From Marinobacter sp. S6332 (GTDB lineage: Bacteria; Pseudomonadota; Gammaproteobacteria; Pseudomonadales; Oleiphilaceae): a stretch of 64,000 nucleotides of DNA. The notes below the pieces were generated by a model that saw only the letters and a program-made list of their open reading frames with translations, was not told the origin of the DNA and did not search any database. Below, piece by piece: positions 36,399-45,435 of this stretch; the first letter of the stretch is position 1, and every line of letters begins with the position of its first letter. A program made the translations under genes and the position numbers. Location: NCBI RefSeq assembly GCF_023016045.1, contig NZ_JALKAP010000011.1:1-64000 (forward strand). The letters are read 5' to 3'.

Positions 36399-37078
36399 GG
36401 CGTTTTTGCAAGTGAGCTGGACACTGTTGCGGCTTCACAAACCTGCTGACACTGTTGAAGGGCGTAGTGGTGGAGGATTGAAGCCAGTCTTTCTTCATCT
36501 CGGTCTCGAAGTGCGCTGATGGATTCCCGCATGTGCGCAAGATTGTCTTCCAGCACCCGCTTGCCGCCGCGCTTAAAAGCGACGAACGCGCAGCGTCTGG
36601 CCGAGGGCCATAGGTCGTCAATTGCCGCAACAATAAAATAGTTGTCGGCGTAGGCGAGGGAGGCTTTGGTGTACTCAATGCCTAGGTCGAGGAACGCCAT
36701 CAGATTATTTTTATGAAAGTGGTCTTCCATCTGCTGGTACAGCTGCTCTAGCCGGCTCAAATCTTCCGGTTGCCACTGACGTGCAAGCTTGCGCCCCGTG
36801 TGGGCCAAATACAGCTCCAGCGTTTCGTAAAGACTGCGTACAAAGTAATCGTCCAGATCTGTAACAAAAGCGCCTTTGCGAGGCACGTTTTTTACCAAAT
36901 GGCGCTTTTCGAGTAGTAAAAGACCTTCGCGAATGGAGCCATTGCTAACCTCCATTTGCTTTGCCATTGTGCCTTCGTAAATACGTTCACCGGAGCTGAA
37001 TTGGCCGAAAACGATCTGATTCTCAATGTGGCGGGCGACTTGTTCAGTCAGTGTTATTCTTGGTTCGAAGGCCTTCAT
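36395..37078 (-). CDS. GntR-family transcription regulator (FadR/FCD type)
   Basis: A 227-residue regulator. The winged helix covers residues 1-75, with LTEQVARHIENQIVFGQFSS and the recognition region MEVSNGSIREGLLLLEKRHLV. The C-terminal all-helical FCD-type ligand domain follows (VRSLYETLELYLAHTGRKLA). Such proteins bind metabolites such as acyl-CoAs or organic acids. It stands alone between the patatin and cardiolipin synthase genes, so its target may be one of these lipid-related neighbours; that is inference. Confidence 0.87.
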   Translation of the reverse strand: MKAFEPRITLTEQVARHIENQIVFGQFSSGERIYEGTMAKQMEVSNGSIREGLLLLEKRHLVKNVPRKGAFVTDLDDYFVRSLYETLELYLAHTGRKLARQWQPEDLSRLEQLYQQMEDHFHKNNLMAFLDLGIEYTKASLAYADNYFIVAAIDDLWPSARRCAFVAFKRGGKRVLEDNLAHMRESISALRDRDEERLASILHHYALQQCQQVCEAATVSSSLAKTP

Positions 37079-37173
37079 GGGTGAGTTTCACTAGGCATAG
37101 TTGAATGAGTGTAGAAAGAATAGTCGCATATTCAACCATTCTGGAGCCAGTGTCCAAGAAGCCAAACGTTCGA

Positions 37174-38604
37174 TTACAGCAAAGGAGCCAGCAGGCGAAC
37201 GGCGCGGCAGGTCAGGCGGAACATCAGCGAGCGGCCTTGATAGTCCTCTTCCGTCATCCTGCGGCAGTGGGAAAGATCTTCTGTGAGCATGGCGTCCACT
37301 TCGCCAACAAAGGTTTGCGAGGTATTGATCGCGATGATCTCGAAATTCAGCCGCATGGAGCGGTTGTCCAAATTAGCGGTGCCGACAGCGGCATAGTGGT
37401 CATCAACCAAGACGACTTTCTGATGCATAAAGCCAGGTTGATACCGATAAATACCAATGCCCGCCTGCCGGGCTTGGATTAGGTAGGAATAGGCTGCAAG
37501 CCCAACGAATAGGTTGTCTGACTTTTCCGGAATCATGATTCGCACGTCCACTCCGCGCAGAGCAGCCAGTTGCAGTGCATTCACAATCTGCACGTCGGGA
37601 ACAAAATACGGCGAAGCAATCCAGATGCGGGACTGAGCGTTGTTGATGCAGCTCAGAAAAAATAAAGTGCAGGTTTCCCAAGTGTCCGCCGGTCCTGTAG
37701 GCAGCACCAACACCTGCTCGTCGCCCGGCATTTTCTCATTTGGCGACCAGTCCAGATTGGGAAACTCGTTGCTGGCCCAGTTCCAGTCCTCCAGCCAAGC
37801 CAGTTGCAACCCGATAACGGCTGGGCCTTCTATGCGGCAATGGGTGTCTCGCCAGGGCTCTTGATCTATAACGGTGCCCAGATACTCGTCACCCAGATTA
37901 ATGCCACCTACAAAACCAATCTTGCCATCACAAACCAATAGCTTGCGGTGGTTGCGAAAGTTAATCTGAAACCGACGGCGTCGGATGTTGCCGTCGCCAA
38001 ATGAAGCAACCTTGGCACCGGCTTTTTCGAGCTCTTTCAAATAGGCCCGTGGCAGCCCGAAGCTGCCCACGTCATCGTACAAAAACCATACCTGCACGCC
38101 TTCCGAGAGCTTTCTCTCAAGCGTGGTTTTGATGCGTTGGCCAATTTTGTCAGAACGGACGATATAGAACTCAAGAAGAATATAAGACGTTGCGTTCTCC
38201 ATCGCTTTAATCAGGGCATCGAATGTGGCTTCGCCATCCTTGAGCAGATCGCACCGGTTGCCCTCTGTGAAGGGCTGGCGGCCGAGCTTACAAAGCACTT
38301 GCAGCGGCCTATCAAGGTTTTGTTGTTTTGGCATGGAGAGAGAAGTGGTCTGCCGCTCAAACCGGTTGAGCAAAGCCGTTAGGGCTTGGTCTCCCATTCG
38401 CCGTGCTTTGACATAGCCACCAAAGCGCGAGCGGCCGAACACAAGGAACATGGGTACTGCGATATAGGGCAGACCTAGAAGGCCGATAATCCAAGCGATA
38501 GCACCTTGGGTTGTACGATAAGTCAGAAGAATGCGATAGATGCAGGCAGCCGAGCCCAAATAAAGCAGGCTGATTGCTATGGCCACTAGTGAGGTGTCAG
38601 GCAT
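37174..38604 (-). CDS. cls: Cardiolipin synthase (phospholipase D superfamily)
   Basis: Membrane enzyme of 476 residues joining two phosphatidylglycerols into cardiolipin. Two N-terminal TM helices (LVAIAISLLYLGSAACIYRI and GAIAWIIGLLGLPYIAV) are followed by two PLD motifs: NHRKLLVCDGKIGFVGGIN near residue 220 and HQKVVLVDDHYAAVGTANLD near 395. The length is normal. Its ATG overlaps the stop of the AraC-type gene by one base, so the regulator and enzyme are co-transcribed. Confidence 0.93.
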   Translation of the reverse strand: MPDTSLVAIAISLLYLGSAACIYRILLTYRTTQGAIAWIIGLLGLPYIAVPMFLVFGRSRFGGYVKARRMGDQALTALLNRFERQTTSLSMPKQQNLDRPLQVLCKLGRQPFTEGNRCDLLKDGEATFDALIKAMENATSYILLEFYIVRSDKIGQRIKTTLERKLSEGVQVWFLYDDVGSFGLPRAYLKELEKAGAKVASFGDGNIRRRRFQINFRNHRKLLVCDGKIGFVGGINLGDEYLGTVIDQEPWRDTHCRIEGPAVIGLQLAWLEDWNWASNEFPNLDWSPNEKMPGDEQVLVLPTGPADTWETCTLFFLSCINNAQSRIWIASPYFVPDVQIVNALQLAALRGVDVRIMIPEKSDNLFVGLAAYSYLIQARQAGIGIYRYQPGFMHQKVVLVDDHYAAVGTANLDNRSMRLNFEIIAINTSQTFVGEVDAMLTEDLSHCRRMTEEDYQGRSLMFRLTCRAVRLLAPLL

Positions 38605-39653
38605 TATTCGTCTGCTTCCCGGTTAAGATGCTGTGCGCGATACTGTGCAGGAGCCGTTCCGGTCCAGCGTTTGAAAGCTCGGCTGAACGCGCTCAGCTCG
38701 GAGAATCCCAATAGAAAGGCAATTTCCCCCAACGCGTAGCGATCAGACGCAACATAGCGCAAGGCTTTGTCTTTACGAACATGTTCCACAAGCTCGTGAA
38801 AGCTTAGACCCTCTTTCTTGAGTCTTCGGTACAGGGTTTGACGGCTCATGTGGCATTGTCTGGCCAGAGTGTCAGCATCGATCTTATCGGTCGACATTTG
38901 GCGCGATATTAGCCGGCGGATCTTGCGACCGAATGAACGTCGAGTTTGCAAGCGAGCCAGCAGGCCGTTGACCTGCTTCAAAACCGCTGAATACACATAT
39001 GGGTTGCGATGCGGAATCGGATGACTCATGTGGCGGCTGTTGAATGCAAGACGTGTTGCTGCGGCCCCGAAGACCACTGGCCCTCCTAGCAGTTTTTCGT
39101 ACTTATCGGCGTAATCCGGGCGCCCATGGGCGACTTCTACCCACTCAGCGTGTATTCCTGAATAGATAAAGTGCCGGGTTCGACACAAAGCGGCTGCCAA
39201 AGTGCGATCCATATCCTGACGGCAGTAGTGCTCCGGGGAGTCTGCCTGCCAAGTCAGAATAGCTTGATCACCCGTTTGCTCGAAGCTCAGAGTGACCGAT
39301 TCGTTGATTAGCCGGTGCAAACGTACGTACTGGGTTACAGCTTCGCCAAGCGTATCGCAATTGAAAAATACGTGCCCAACCAGCCCCATACGGTCGGGAT
39401 CAATAATCTGACCTGCGTTTAGGCCTATCGCCGGGTCGCCGGTCACTTTTTCTGCGTGATCCCAAAGCTCGTAGTGAGCATGTGCAGGTATGCGCAGATC
39501 GGGGTCCTCAAGTGCCGAAATACTCACGCCAGTGAGCTGTTCAACCCGCGGCCTGTCCAGAACCCCCTGACGCTTCAGGTAGTGCACCAGTGCAAGAGTG
39601 CTCGATGCTGCAACGAGAGGTGCTGTTGTGTTGTCCGTAGGTGCAGATGTCAC
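38604..39653 (-). CDS. AraC-family regulator (OruR/ArgR-type, with arabinose-binding-like N-domain)
   Basis: A 349-residue regulator. The N-terminal domain (residues 20-200) is of the Arabinose_bd family, containing MGLVGHVFFNCDTLGEAVTQ. The C-terminal double helix-turn-helix has DTLARQCHMSRQTLYRRLKK and IAFLLGFSELSAFSRAFKRW. Effector and targets are unknown. It is the first gene of a two-gene unit with the cardiolipin synthase, a pairing that may mean membrane-lipid control. Confidence 0.9.
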   Translation of the reverse strand: MTSAPTDNTTAPLVAASSTLALVHYLKRQGVLDRPRVEQLTGVSISALEDPDLRIPAHAHYELWDHAEKVTGDPAIGLNAGQIIDPDRMGLVGHVFFNCDTLGEAVTQYVRLHRLINESVTLSFEQTGDQAILTWQADSPEHYCRQDMDRTLAAALCRTRHFIYSGIHAEWVEVAHGRPDYADKYEKLLGGPVVFGAAATRLAFNSRHMSHPIPHRNPYVYSAVLKQVNGLLARLQTRRSFGRKIRRLISRQMSTDKIDADTLARQCHMSRQTLYRRLKKEGLSFHELVEHVRKDKALRYVASDRYALGEIAFLLGFSELSAFSRAFKRWTGTAPAQYRAQHLNREADE

Positions 39654-39798
39654 TTTAGCCGGCCCATTAACGAGTTGTCATGGATGCTGATACAAAATGT
39701 CAAACGAGTGGGACAGTCTGTCAACGGTTTCTGTTTTGTACAACGATAGCATTTAACGCACAGGTTGAAGTAATGGAAAACGCATCAGGAGGTGTTCG

Positions 39799-39891
39799 AT
39801 GAGAAACGAAATTTTTGTACCCCAAACCGAGCTTGAGCGCGAAAACGTAATGGCATTGGCAGAATATCTAGGCGATATCTACTACTGCTAA
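39799..39891 (+). CDS. Possible 30-residue peptide gene with its own ribosome site and terminator
   Basis: ATG at 39799 is preceded by AGGAGGTG at ideal spacing, one of the strongest ribosome sites in the window. The 30 codons encode a peptide beginning MRNEIFVPQTELERENVMAL and ending GDIYYC. Only 32 bases after the stop lies a textbook terminator. The peptide is acidic with no hydrophobic segment, and ends in YYC, which could be modified or oxidised. It could be a stand-alone small protein, a leader peptide for the esterase gene behind the terminator, or a precursor peptide. No modifying enzyme is adjacent. I know of no family. Confidence 0.55.
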   Translation: MRNEIFVPQTELERENVMALAEYLGDIYYC

Positions 39892-39923
39892 AGCCGTAGC
39901 GAAGAAGACTATGACCAATTTAG

Positions 39924-39946
39924 CCGGGCAATGCCCGGTTTTTTTT
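39924..39946 (+). terminator. Strong intrinsic terminator
   Basis: CCGGGC (39924-39929) and GCCCGG (39933-39938), with an extra A-T pair, followed by eight T residues. It ends the transcription unit of the small peptide gene at 39799 and precedes the esterase gene by about 105 bases. Confidence 0.92.
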
Positions 39947-40051
39947 CGCCGTAAAAAGCGGCCATCTATTGTCCTCCCCTTGCTCGTTTGACTGGCAGTG
40001 TTAATGTATCGGCATCGTAAATAACATGAACCCGACGGAGACGGCCCGCCC

Positions 40052-40864
40052 ATGAGTGAAATACTAAATCACAGAATTACCGGAGAAGGTGCCCCGCTGA
40101 TCCTGATGCACGGTTTGTTTGGTGCTCAGGAAAACTTGGGTGCTATCGCCCGGCAGTTCCATACTCAATGGCAGGTGCACGCTTTGGATCTGCGCAACCA
40201 TGGTAGCTCCTTCCACGCAGATACGATGGATTACCCAAGCATGGCGGGAGACGTGCTTGAGTACATGGACAAACAGGGGCTCGACAGGGCCTGCCTGCTG
40301 GGACACTCAATGGGCGGAAAGGTGGCGATGCAGGTTGCTTTGCAGGCTCCGGAGAGGATTGAGAAACTCATTGTTGCCGATATCTCTCCGGTAACCTACA
40401 AAGCGCACCATGACGTTATTCTAGAGGGTATGATGCAAGTTGATCTTGCTAGTGTTCGTTCCCGTCGTGATGCCGATAAGCAGCTGGCAGAGTTCGTGGA
40501 GACGCCTGGTGTTCGGCAGTTCTTGCTCATGAACCTCGAACGGATTCCGAACGAAGACCAGTTAAAAGACGGCCCGGTGTACCGTTGGCGTTTGAACTTG
40601 AAAGCCATTGATGACTGCTATGCGAATCTGGCCGCAGCACCAGTTGCAGATGCGCCATACAAGGGCCCGGTGTTGTTCTTGAAAGGGGCTGACTCGGCTT
40701 ATATCCAAGAAAAACACAAGGAAGACATCATCCGATTGTTCCCGGAAGCCCAGATCCAAGTTATTGAGGGTACCGGGCATTGGCTGCATGCCGAAAAAAC
40801 GGACACCTTCGTTGCGCTGTGCCAGCAGTTTCTCTCGGGTCAAAATAACAAACAAGCGGGTTGA
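40052..40864 (+). CDS. ybfF: Alpha/beta hydrolase, YbfF-type esterase
   Basis: A 270-residue cytoplasmic esterase. The oxyanion loop LMHGLFGAQENLGAIARQF, the nucleophile elbow LLGHSMGGKVAMQ, an acidic residue in FLKGADSAYI and the catalytic His in EGTGHWLHAEK form the standard triad. YbfF esterases act on short acyl esters including acyl-CoA-like substrates. The SMP-30-like gene begins four bases after its stop and a thioesterase follows, suggesting a three-gene operon. Confidence 0.9.
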   Translation: MSEILNHRITGEGAPLILMHGLFGAQENLGAIARQFHTQWQVHALDLRNHGSSFHADTMDYPSMAGDVLEYMDKQGLDRACLLGHSMGGKVAMQVALQAPERIEKLIVADISPVTYKAHHDVILEGMMQVDLASVRSRRDADKQLAEFVETPGVRQFLLMNLERIPNEDQLKDGPVYRWRLNLKAIDDCYANLAAAPVADAPYKGPVLFLKGADSAYIQEKHKEDIIRLFPEAQIQVIEGTGHWLHAEKTDTFVALCQQFLSGQNNKQAG

Positions 40865-40868
40865 GCGT

Positions 40869-41948
40869 ATGAAGTGGTTGACGGGCGGATTTCTGGTTTT
40901 GTTTATTGTGCTGGGCGGTTTTTTTATGGCGCCATCTCCTATTGATGCCAGCGCCTGGCAGCCACCGAGCCCGAAAGCCATGACAGGATTGCTGGCGCCG
41001 AACGAGCAATTGCGCCAAGCAGAACTGCTTGCAAAAGGGCAGGTGTATGGGCCGGAAGACACAACGGTTAACTCCGAAGGTGTAGTTTATGCGGGCACCC
41101 AAGATGGCTACATTGTGCGGGTATATCCGGACGGCCGAGTTGAAAACTGGCTGTCCACCGGAGGGCGCCCTCTGGGCATGATGTTTGACCAGAATGGCAA
41201 TCTTATCGTTGCCGACGCCTGGAAAGGGCTGATATCAATTACCCCGGAAGGCGAAACGACTGTACTGGCCAGTGAGGCAGAGGGCGTTCCTTTCCGGTTT
41301 ACCGACGATCTTGATATTGCCGCTGATGGCCGGATCTATTTCAGTGATGCCAGCTCACGTTTCTACCAACCGGATTACCAGCTCGATTTGCTGGAAATGC
41401 GGCCCCACGGCCGCCTCTTACGCTACTCCCCAAAAACAGGTGAAACCGAGGTGTTGCTTAGTGGCCTGCATTTTGCCAACGGCGTTGCAGTGGCACCTAA
41501 CGGCGATTATGTACTGGTGAATGAGACCTGGAAATACCGCATTCAGCGCTATTGGATAAACGGACCGAAAGCAGGGCAAGCGGAAATTTTCGTGGATAAC
41601 CTGCCGGGCTTTCCCGACAATCTGGCGGTGGATGAAAAAGGCCGGTACTGGGTCGCTTTCCCCACGCTTCGCAATGCCAGTATTGATACCTTGCACCCGA
41701 AACCCTGGCTCAAAGAATTGGTCGCCAAATTACCCAAGAGCTTTCAGCCTGCGCCACAAGAGTACGGTTTAGCCATAGCGTTTGATAGCGACGGAGCGGT
41801 AATAACCAGCCTGCACGACACGCAAGGCGAGCACTTGCAGGAAATTACCTCGGTTAACCCGCACGGCGGGCAGTTGTACTTTGGCTCTTTGCACAATGAC
41901 CGTATCGGGCGGCTAGCCTTGCAGGCTATCCCGGGCCTTGAGGAGTAG
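40869..41948 (+). CDS. SMP-30/strictosidine synthase-like beta-propeller protein
   Basis: A 359-residue protein with an N-terminal membrane helix (WLTGGFLVLFIVLGGFFMA) and a six-bladed propeller in the periplasm, with GPEDTTVNSEGVVYAGTQDG, ADGRIYFSDASSRF and FPDNLAVDEKGRYWVAFPTL as the repeated blade motifs. Family members hydrolyse lactones or esters and often bind Ca2+. The ATG at 40869 was chosen because the longer frame overlaps the previous gene. The substrate is unknown. It lies between an esterase and a thioesterase. Confidence 0.88.
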   Translation: MKWLTGGFLVLFIVLGGFFMAPSPIDASAWQPPSPKAMTGLLAPNEQLRQAELLAKGQVYGPEDTTVNSEGVVYAGTQDGYIVRVYPDGRVENWLSTGGRPLGMMFDQNGNLIVADAWKGLISITPEGETTVLASEAEGVPFRFTDDLDIAADGRIYFSDASSRFYQPDYQLDLLEMRPHGRLLRYSPKTGETEVLLSGLHFANGVAVAPNGDYVLVNETWKYRIQRYWINGPKAGQAEIFVDNLPGFPDNLAVDEKGRYWVAFPTLRNASIDTLHPKPWLKELVAKLPKSFQPAPQEYGLAIAFDSDGAVITSLHDTQGEHLQEITSVNPHGGQLYFGSLHNDRIGRLALQAIPGLEE

Positions 41949-41950
41949 AA

Positions 41951-42415
41951 ATGACCGAACAACAACCTATACAGTGGGATCTACCTGCCCCCTTTACCCT
42001 TGAGATTCTGGTGGTTGAAGAGGATACCGATGAGCTGGGGCACGCCAACAACGTTGTTTACGTGCGCTGGCTGGAAGACATCAGCTGGGCCCACGTTAAG
42101 AGCTTGGGCATGACTTGGGAGCTGAATGAAGCAACAGGCAAAGCCTTCGCGATCACCCGTACAGAGATTGATTATCTTGCGGCTGCAAACCCCGGGGATC
42201 GGCTGATTATGGGTACCTGGCTTACCGGCTTTGATGGACGCTTCCGTTCAGCGAGACAATTTCAGCTGGTGCGCCCTAAAGATGGAAAAACTCTGGTTAG
42301 GGCGGTATCAACCCACGCCTGTGTGGACTTGAAAACCCAGCGGCCCTCGCGCGCGCCAAAAGAATTTGCCGATATCATGAAGGCGGCTTGTGTGCCCGGA
42401 GGAAAGGGTCTGTAA
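41951..42415 (+). CDS. Hotdog-fold acyl-CoA thioesterase
   Basis: A 154-residue 4HBT-type thioesterase. The conserved segment EDTDELGHANNVVYVRWLED contains the catalytic Asp-region and His of the YbgC/FadM group, and FAITRTEIDYLAAANPGDRL continues the hotdog sheet. It starts two bases after the upstream stop. Together with the esterase and propeller genes it may clear acyl thioesters or lactones; the link is inferred. Confidence 0.87.
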   Translation: MTEQQPIQWDLPAPFTLEILVVEEDTDELGHANNVVYVRWLEDISWAHVKSLGMTWELNEATGKAFAITRTEIDYLAAANPGDRLIMGTWLTGFDGRFRSARQFQLVRPKDGKTLVRAVSTHACVDLKTQRPSRAPKEFADIMKAACVPGGKGL

Positions 42416-42509
42416 GTCACTATTGCAAGCACTTTCTGGTAACCTGACGAAAGAATAGAAGCTCCAACACCAATCAGTCACTAATCAGCGCGCTTTCTCG
42501 GAGATACCC

Positions 42510-43493
42510 ATGGATATGCCCATTGACCAGAGTTCAGAATCGTCTATGAAAAAAGTGGTCTATAACCAGTTTGGTGAGCGCAATGTTTTGGAGGTAGTGA
42601 GCTCGGACATTCCTTCACCGCAAGCAGGCGAGGTACTGATTCGTGTTCACGGTGCCGGGCTCAACCCGATTGACTGGAAAACCCGCAAAGGCTTCGGATT
42701 TGTGGCGCAGCAGATTGAAAACGCTTTGCCATGGACACCCGGCTACGATGTGGCCGGAGAGGTGGTTACCATTGGTGACGGCGTAACCACTCTGGTGCCG
42801 GGAGACCGGGTGATGGGGTTGGTTGGTTTTCCGCTGAATGGCGGGGGCTATGCAGAGTATGCGCTGACAACGGCAGACGAGCTGGCCGTAGTACCCGAGG
42901 AGCTTGATCTGGTAACTGCGGGCGCCTTACCGCTGGCGGCACTCACAGCTTGGCAGGCCTTGTTTGAAGTGGCCGAGCTTGAAGCTGGCCAGAAAATTCT
43001 TGTGCATGCTGGTGCAGGCGGGGTCGGCCATCTGGCTGTACAGTTTGCTCTGGCGCGGGGTGCCCATGTTATTGCAACGGCCTCTGCCGGAAACCGCGAC
43101 TTTCTTGCAGAGCTGGGGGTGCACGAGGTCATTGACTACAACACCACAGATTTTGCGGAAGAGTGCTTTGGGCTGGATGTGGTGCTGGACTTGGTAGGCG
43201 GCGACACGGGTAAACGCTCCCTGCGCACTTTGGGAGACAGCGGCATGCTGGTAACCATTCCTACGGTGACTGCCGATGAGGTAGTCAGTGCTGCCGAAGC
43301 ACAGGGCTTAAGGGCTCACGGTATGACTGTTCGCCCGGATGTCTTCCACCTTGAAGAAATTGCCGAGCTGATTGAAGATGGCGAGGTGAAGGTGCACATT
43401 GAAAAAGCGTTTACGCTGGATCAGGTGGCACAAGCCCACGAACTGCTCGAAGGTGGGCATGTGCGGGGCAAGCTGGTTCTGGATTGCAGCTAG
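42510..43493 (+). CDS. NADPH-dependent quinone oxidoreductase-like protein (MDR family)
   Basis: A 327-residue zinc-independent member of the medium-chain dehydrogenase family. The catalytic N-domain has GAGLNPIDWKTRKGFGF and the GYDVAGEVV motif. The Rossmann domain shows VHAGAGGVGHLAVQFALARG for the cofactor. ATG 42510 has GGAG eight bases before it; an ATG at 42546 would shorten it by 12 residues. It is alone in its direction and convergent with the antiporter gene. The substrate is unknown, probably an enone or quinone. Confidence 0.9.
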   Translation: MDMPIDQSSESSMKKVVYNQFGERNVLEVVSSDIPSPQAGEVLIRVHGAGLNPIDWKTRKGFGFVAQQIENALPWTPGYDVAGEVVTIGDGVTTLVPGDRVMGLVGFPLNGGGYAEYALTTADELAVVPEELDLVTAGALPLAALTAWQALFEVAELEAGQKILVHAGAGGVGHLAVQFALARGAHVIATASAGNRDFLAELGVHEVIDYNTTDFAEECFGLDVVLDLVGGDTGKRSLRTLGDSGMLVTIPTVTADEVVSAAEAQGLRAHGMTVRPDVFHLEEIAELIEDGEVKVHIEKAFTLDQVAQAHELLEGGHVRGKLVLDCS

Positions 43494-43503
43494 CCCTCAG
43501 TTG

Positions 43504-45414
43504 TTAGCTTCTTGGTGACGAGCTTTCGGGGGGCGGGCCTTCGCCTGTGGCTGAGGGCTCTTTACCCATCGCTGAAGGCTCTGCCCCCTCCCCATTACTT
43601 TCCTTGTTTTTCCGCTCTTTACGGTTCTGGGGTGGCACCAAGCTGATCAGTATCCAGTCGTCATCCGGTTTCAGGTCGTCCATGCTGCGTACCGGGTTGA
43701 TTCGGCTCTTGCTGTCAAACACAAACAGCACCAGAGCCTGACCTTGGTATTTCTCTAGAAAGTCGTTGTAGCCATACTCTTCACTGAGCTGGGTGGTTTT
43801 TATTGAATATCCTTGACTGGCCAAGCTCGCAAGTTTGGCATAGCTTACGCCGTCAAAAAGGCCGCGGGTCATTTGTATTTTTCCGGCCGTTTGGTGCCGT
43901 GCTTTTTGATCTTGATCGCCTTCCGAAAGACTAAATACACTGGTGTCGCCGAACCAATCCAAAAAGTGGTAAGTCGCCAGCGAGTTCATGTGTTTGTAAG
44001 GGGAGATAACCAACAGGTTACCGATCCCTGTCAGATCAAGGTGGGTTGAAGCGTGCTCGGAAACCGGGTTGCCGAAGTACACTTTCAAGTTGTCCATTCG
44101 TGCTTGGCGCACGTTTTCCCAGTTGGTGTCTGTTAAGGCAACGGGAACTTCATGCTTCTTGAGCGCCTGCGCAATCATGCGGGCAACAGGATTTGCACCC
44201 AGAATCAGGAAGCCATACTCCGCCGGTTCGGTGACTTTTAATAGTCGGGCAATAGGCCGCGCGGTTAGGCTTTGCAAGGTCACAGTTGCAATAATGAGTA
44301 CGAACACCATGGGCACAAGGGCAGAAGCACTCTCGTAACCCAGATTTTGGAGTTGAAAAGCGAAGAGTGCGGAAACCGCCGCTGCAACAATGCCTCTGGG
44401 AGCTATCCAGCTTAAGAACACTTTCTCCCGCCAGTTTAGGTCTGTGCCTATGGCTGAGAGAAATACGCTCAGCGGTCGGGCGACCAACATCAAAACCACC
44501 AGCACTACGGCTAAGCCCCAGCCCAAATCCGCGATAGCGGCGAATTCCACTCGCGCAGCCAGAATTATAAACAGCGCTGAAATCAGCAGTACGCTTAGTG
44601 ATTCCTTGAATTCGAGAATGCTGTCTACAGATACCTGCTTCATGTTGGCCATCCAAATACCCATAACCGTTACGGTAAGCAAGCCGGATTCGTGGGCCAA
44701 TTCATTGGACAGGGCATAAACACCCAACATGAAGGTGAGCGTGGCGGCGTTGTGCAGGTATTGCGGCATTAGGTGCTTGCGTAGCACCAAGCCGTTCAAA
44801 TAACCGGCTACAGCGCCAGTAACAAAGCCGATTAGCAGGGTTTTACCAAAAATATATAGAGAGTGGCCGAAAACATTGCCTTGCCCCCAAGACACAATGC
44901 CCTCAAACACGAGAACGGCTAGCAAGGCGCCTACCGGGTCTATAATGATGCCTTCCCAGCGCAGAATGTTGGCCAGTTTTGCGCTTGGGCGCACAGAGCG
45001 CAGTAGGGGTGCGATAACAGTGGGGCCTGTGACTATGGAAATAGCGCCGAAGAGCAGAGCCACTGCCCAAGAGATATCCAAAACCCAGCGAGCCGCCAAA
45101 GTGCCGATAATGCCGGTAACAATGGAGCCAATGGGTATCAGATTACGGGCCATTTTGCTGTGTCCGCGAATCTCGTCAAAGCGGAGTGTTAGGCTGCCTT
45201 CAAACAGAATGACGGCAACGGCTAGAGACACCAGCGGAAACAGCAAGTCGCCGAAGACCTCGTCTGGTTTTAAAAAGCCCAGTACCGGGCCCACCAATAT
45301 GCCTCCTGCCAGTAGAAATAGAATCGCGGGCACACGCATGCGCCAGGCAAGCCACTGAAAAGACAATGAGAGGACACCAATGCTGGCGAGAATCAGGACT
45401 GTGCTGGCTGGCAT
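43504..45414 (-). CDS. CPA1-type Na+/H+ (or K+/H+) antiporter with cytoplasmic TrkA-like domain
   Basis: A 636-residue membrane protein. Twelve or so TM helices fill the first 400 residues, with FEGSLTLRFDEI and IDPVGALLAVLVFEG typical of the CPA1 exchanger. A TrkA_N-like Rossmann segment follows (YGFLILGANPVARMIAQALK). The final 50 residues are a low-complexity Ser/Pro/Glu tail in which EPSAMGK and EPSATGE repeat. It exchanges cations for protons for pH or salt balance, fitting a marine host. The ion is not determined by sequence. Confidence 0.9.
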   Translation of the reverse strand: MPASTVLILASIGVLSLSFQWLAWRMRVPAILFLLAGGILVGPVLGFLKPDEVFGDLLFPLVSLAVAVILFEGSLTLRFDEIRGHSKMARNLIPIGSIVTGIIGTLAARWVLDISWAVALLFGAISIVTGPTVIAPLLRSVRPSAKLANILRWEGIIIDPVGALLAVLVFEGIVSWGQGNVFGHSLYIFGKTLLIGFVTGAVAGYLNGLVLRKHLMPQYLHNAATLTFMLGVYALSNELAHESGLLTVTVMGIWMANMKQVSVDSILEFKESLSVLLISALFIILAARVEFAAIADLGWGLAVVLVVLMLVARPLSVFLSAIGTDLNWREKVFLSWIAPRGIVAAAVSALFAFQLQNLGYESASALVPMVFVLIIATVTLQSLTARPIARLLKVTEPAEYGFLILGANPVARMIAQALKKHEVPVALTDTNWENVRQARMDNLKVYFGNPVSEHASTHLDLTGIGNLLVISPYKHMNSLATYHFLDWFGDTSVFSLSEGDQDQKARHQTAGKIQMTRGLFDGVSYAKLASLASQGYSIKTTQLSEEYGYNDFLEKYQGQALVLFVFDSKSRINPVRSMDDLKPDDDWILISLVPPQNRKERKNKESNGEGAEPSAMGKEPSATGEGPPPESSSPRS

Positions 45415-45435
45415 AAACGTTTGGTACTCGTGTGG

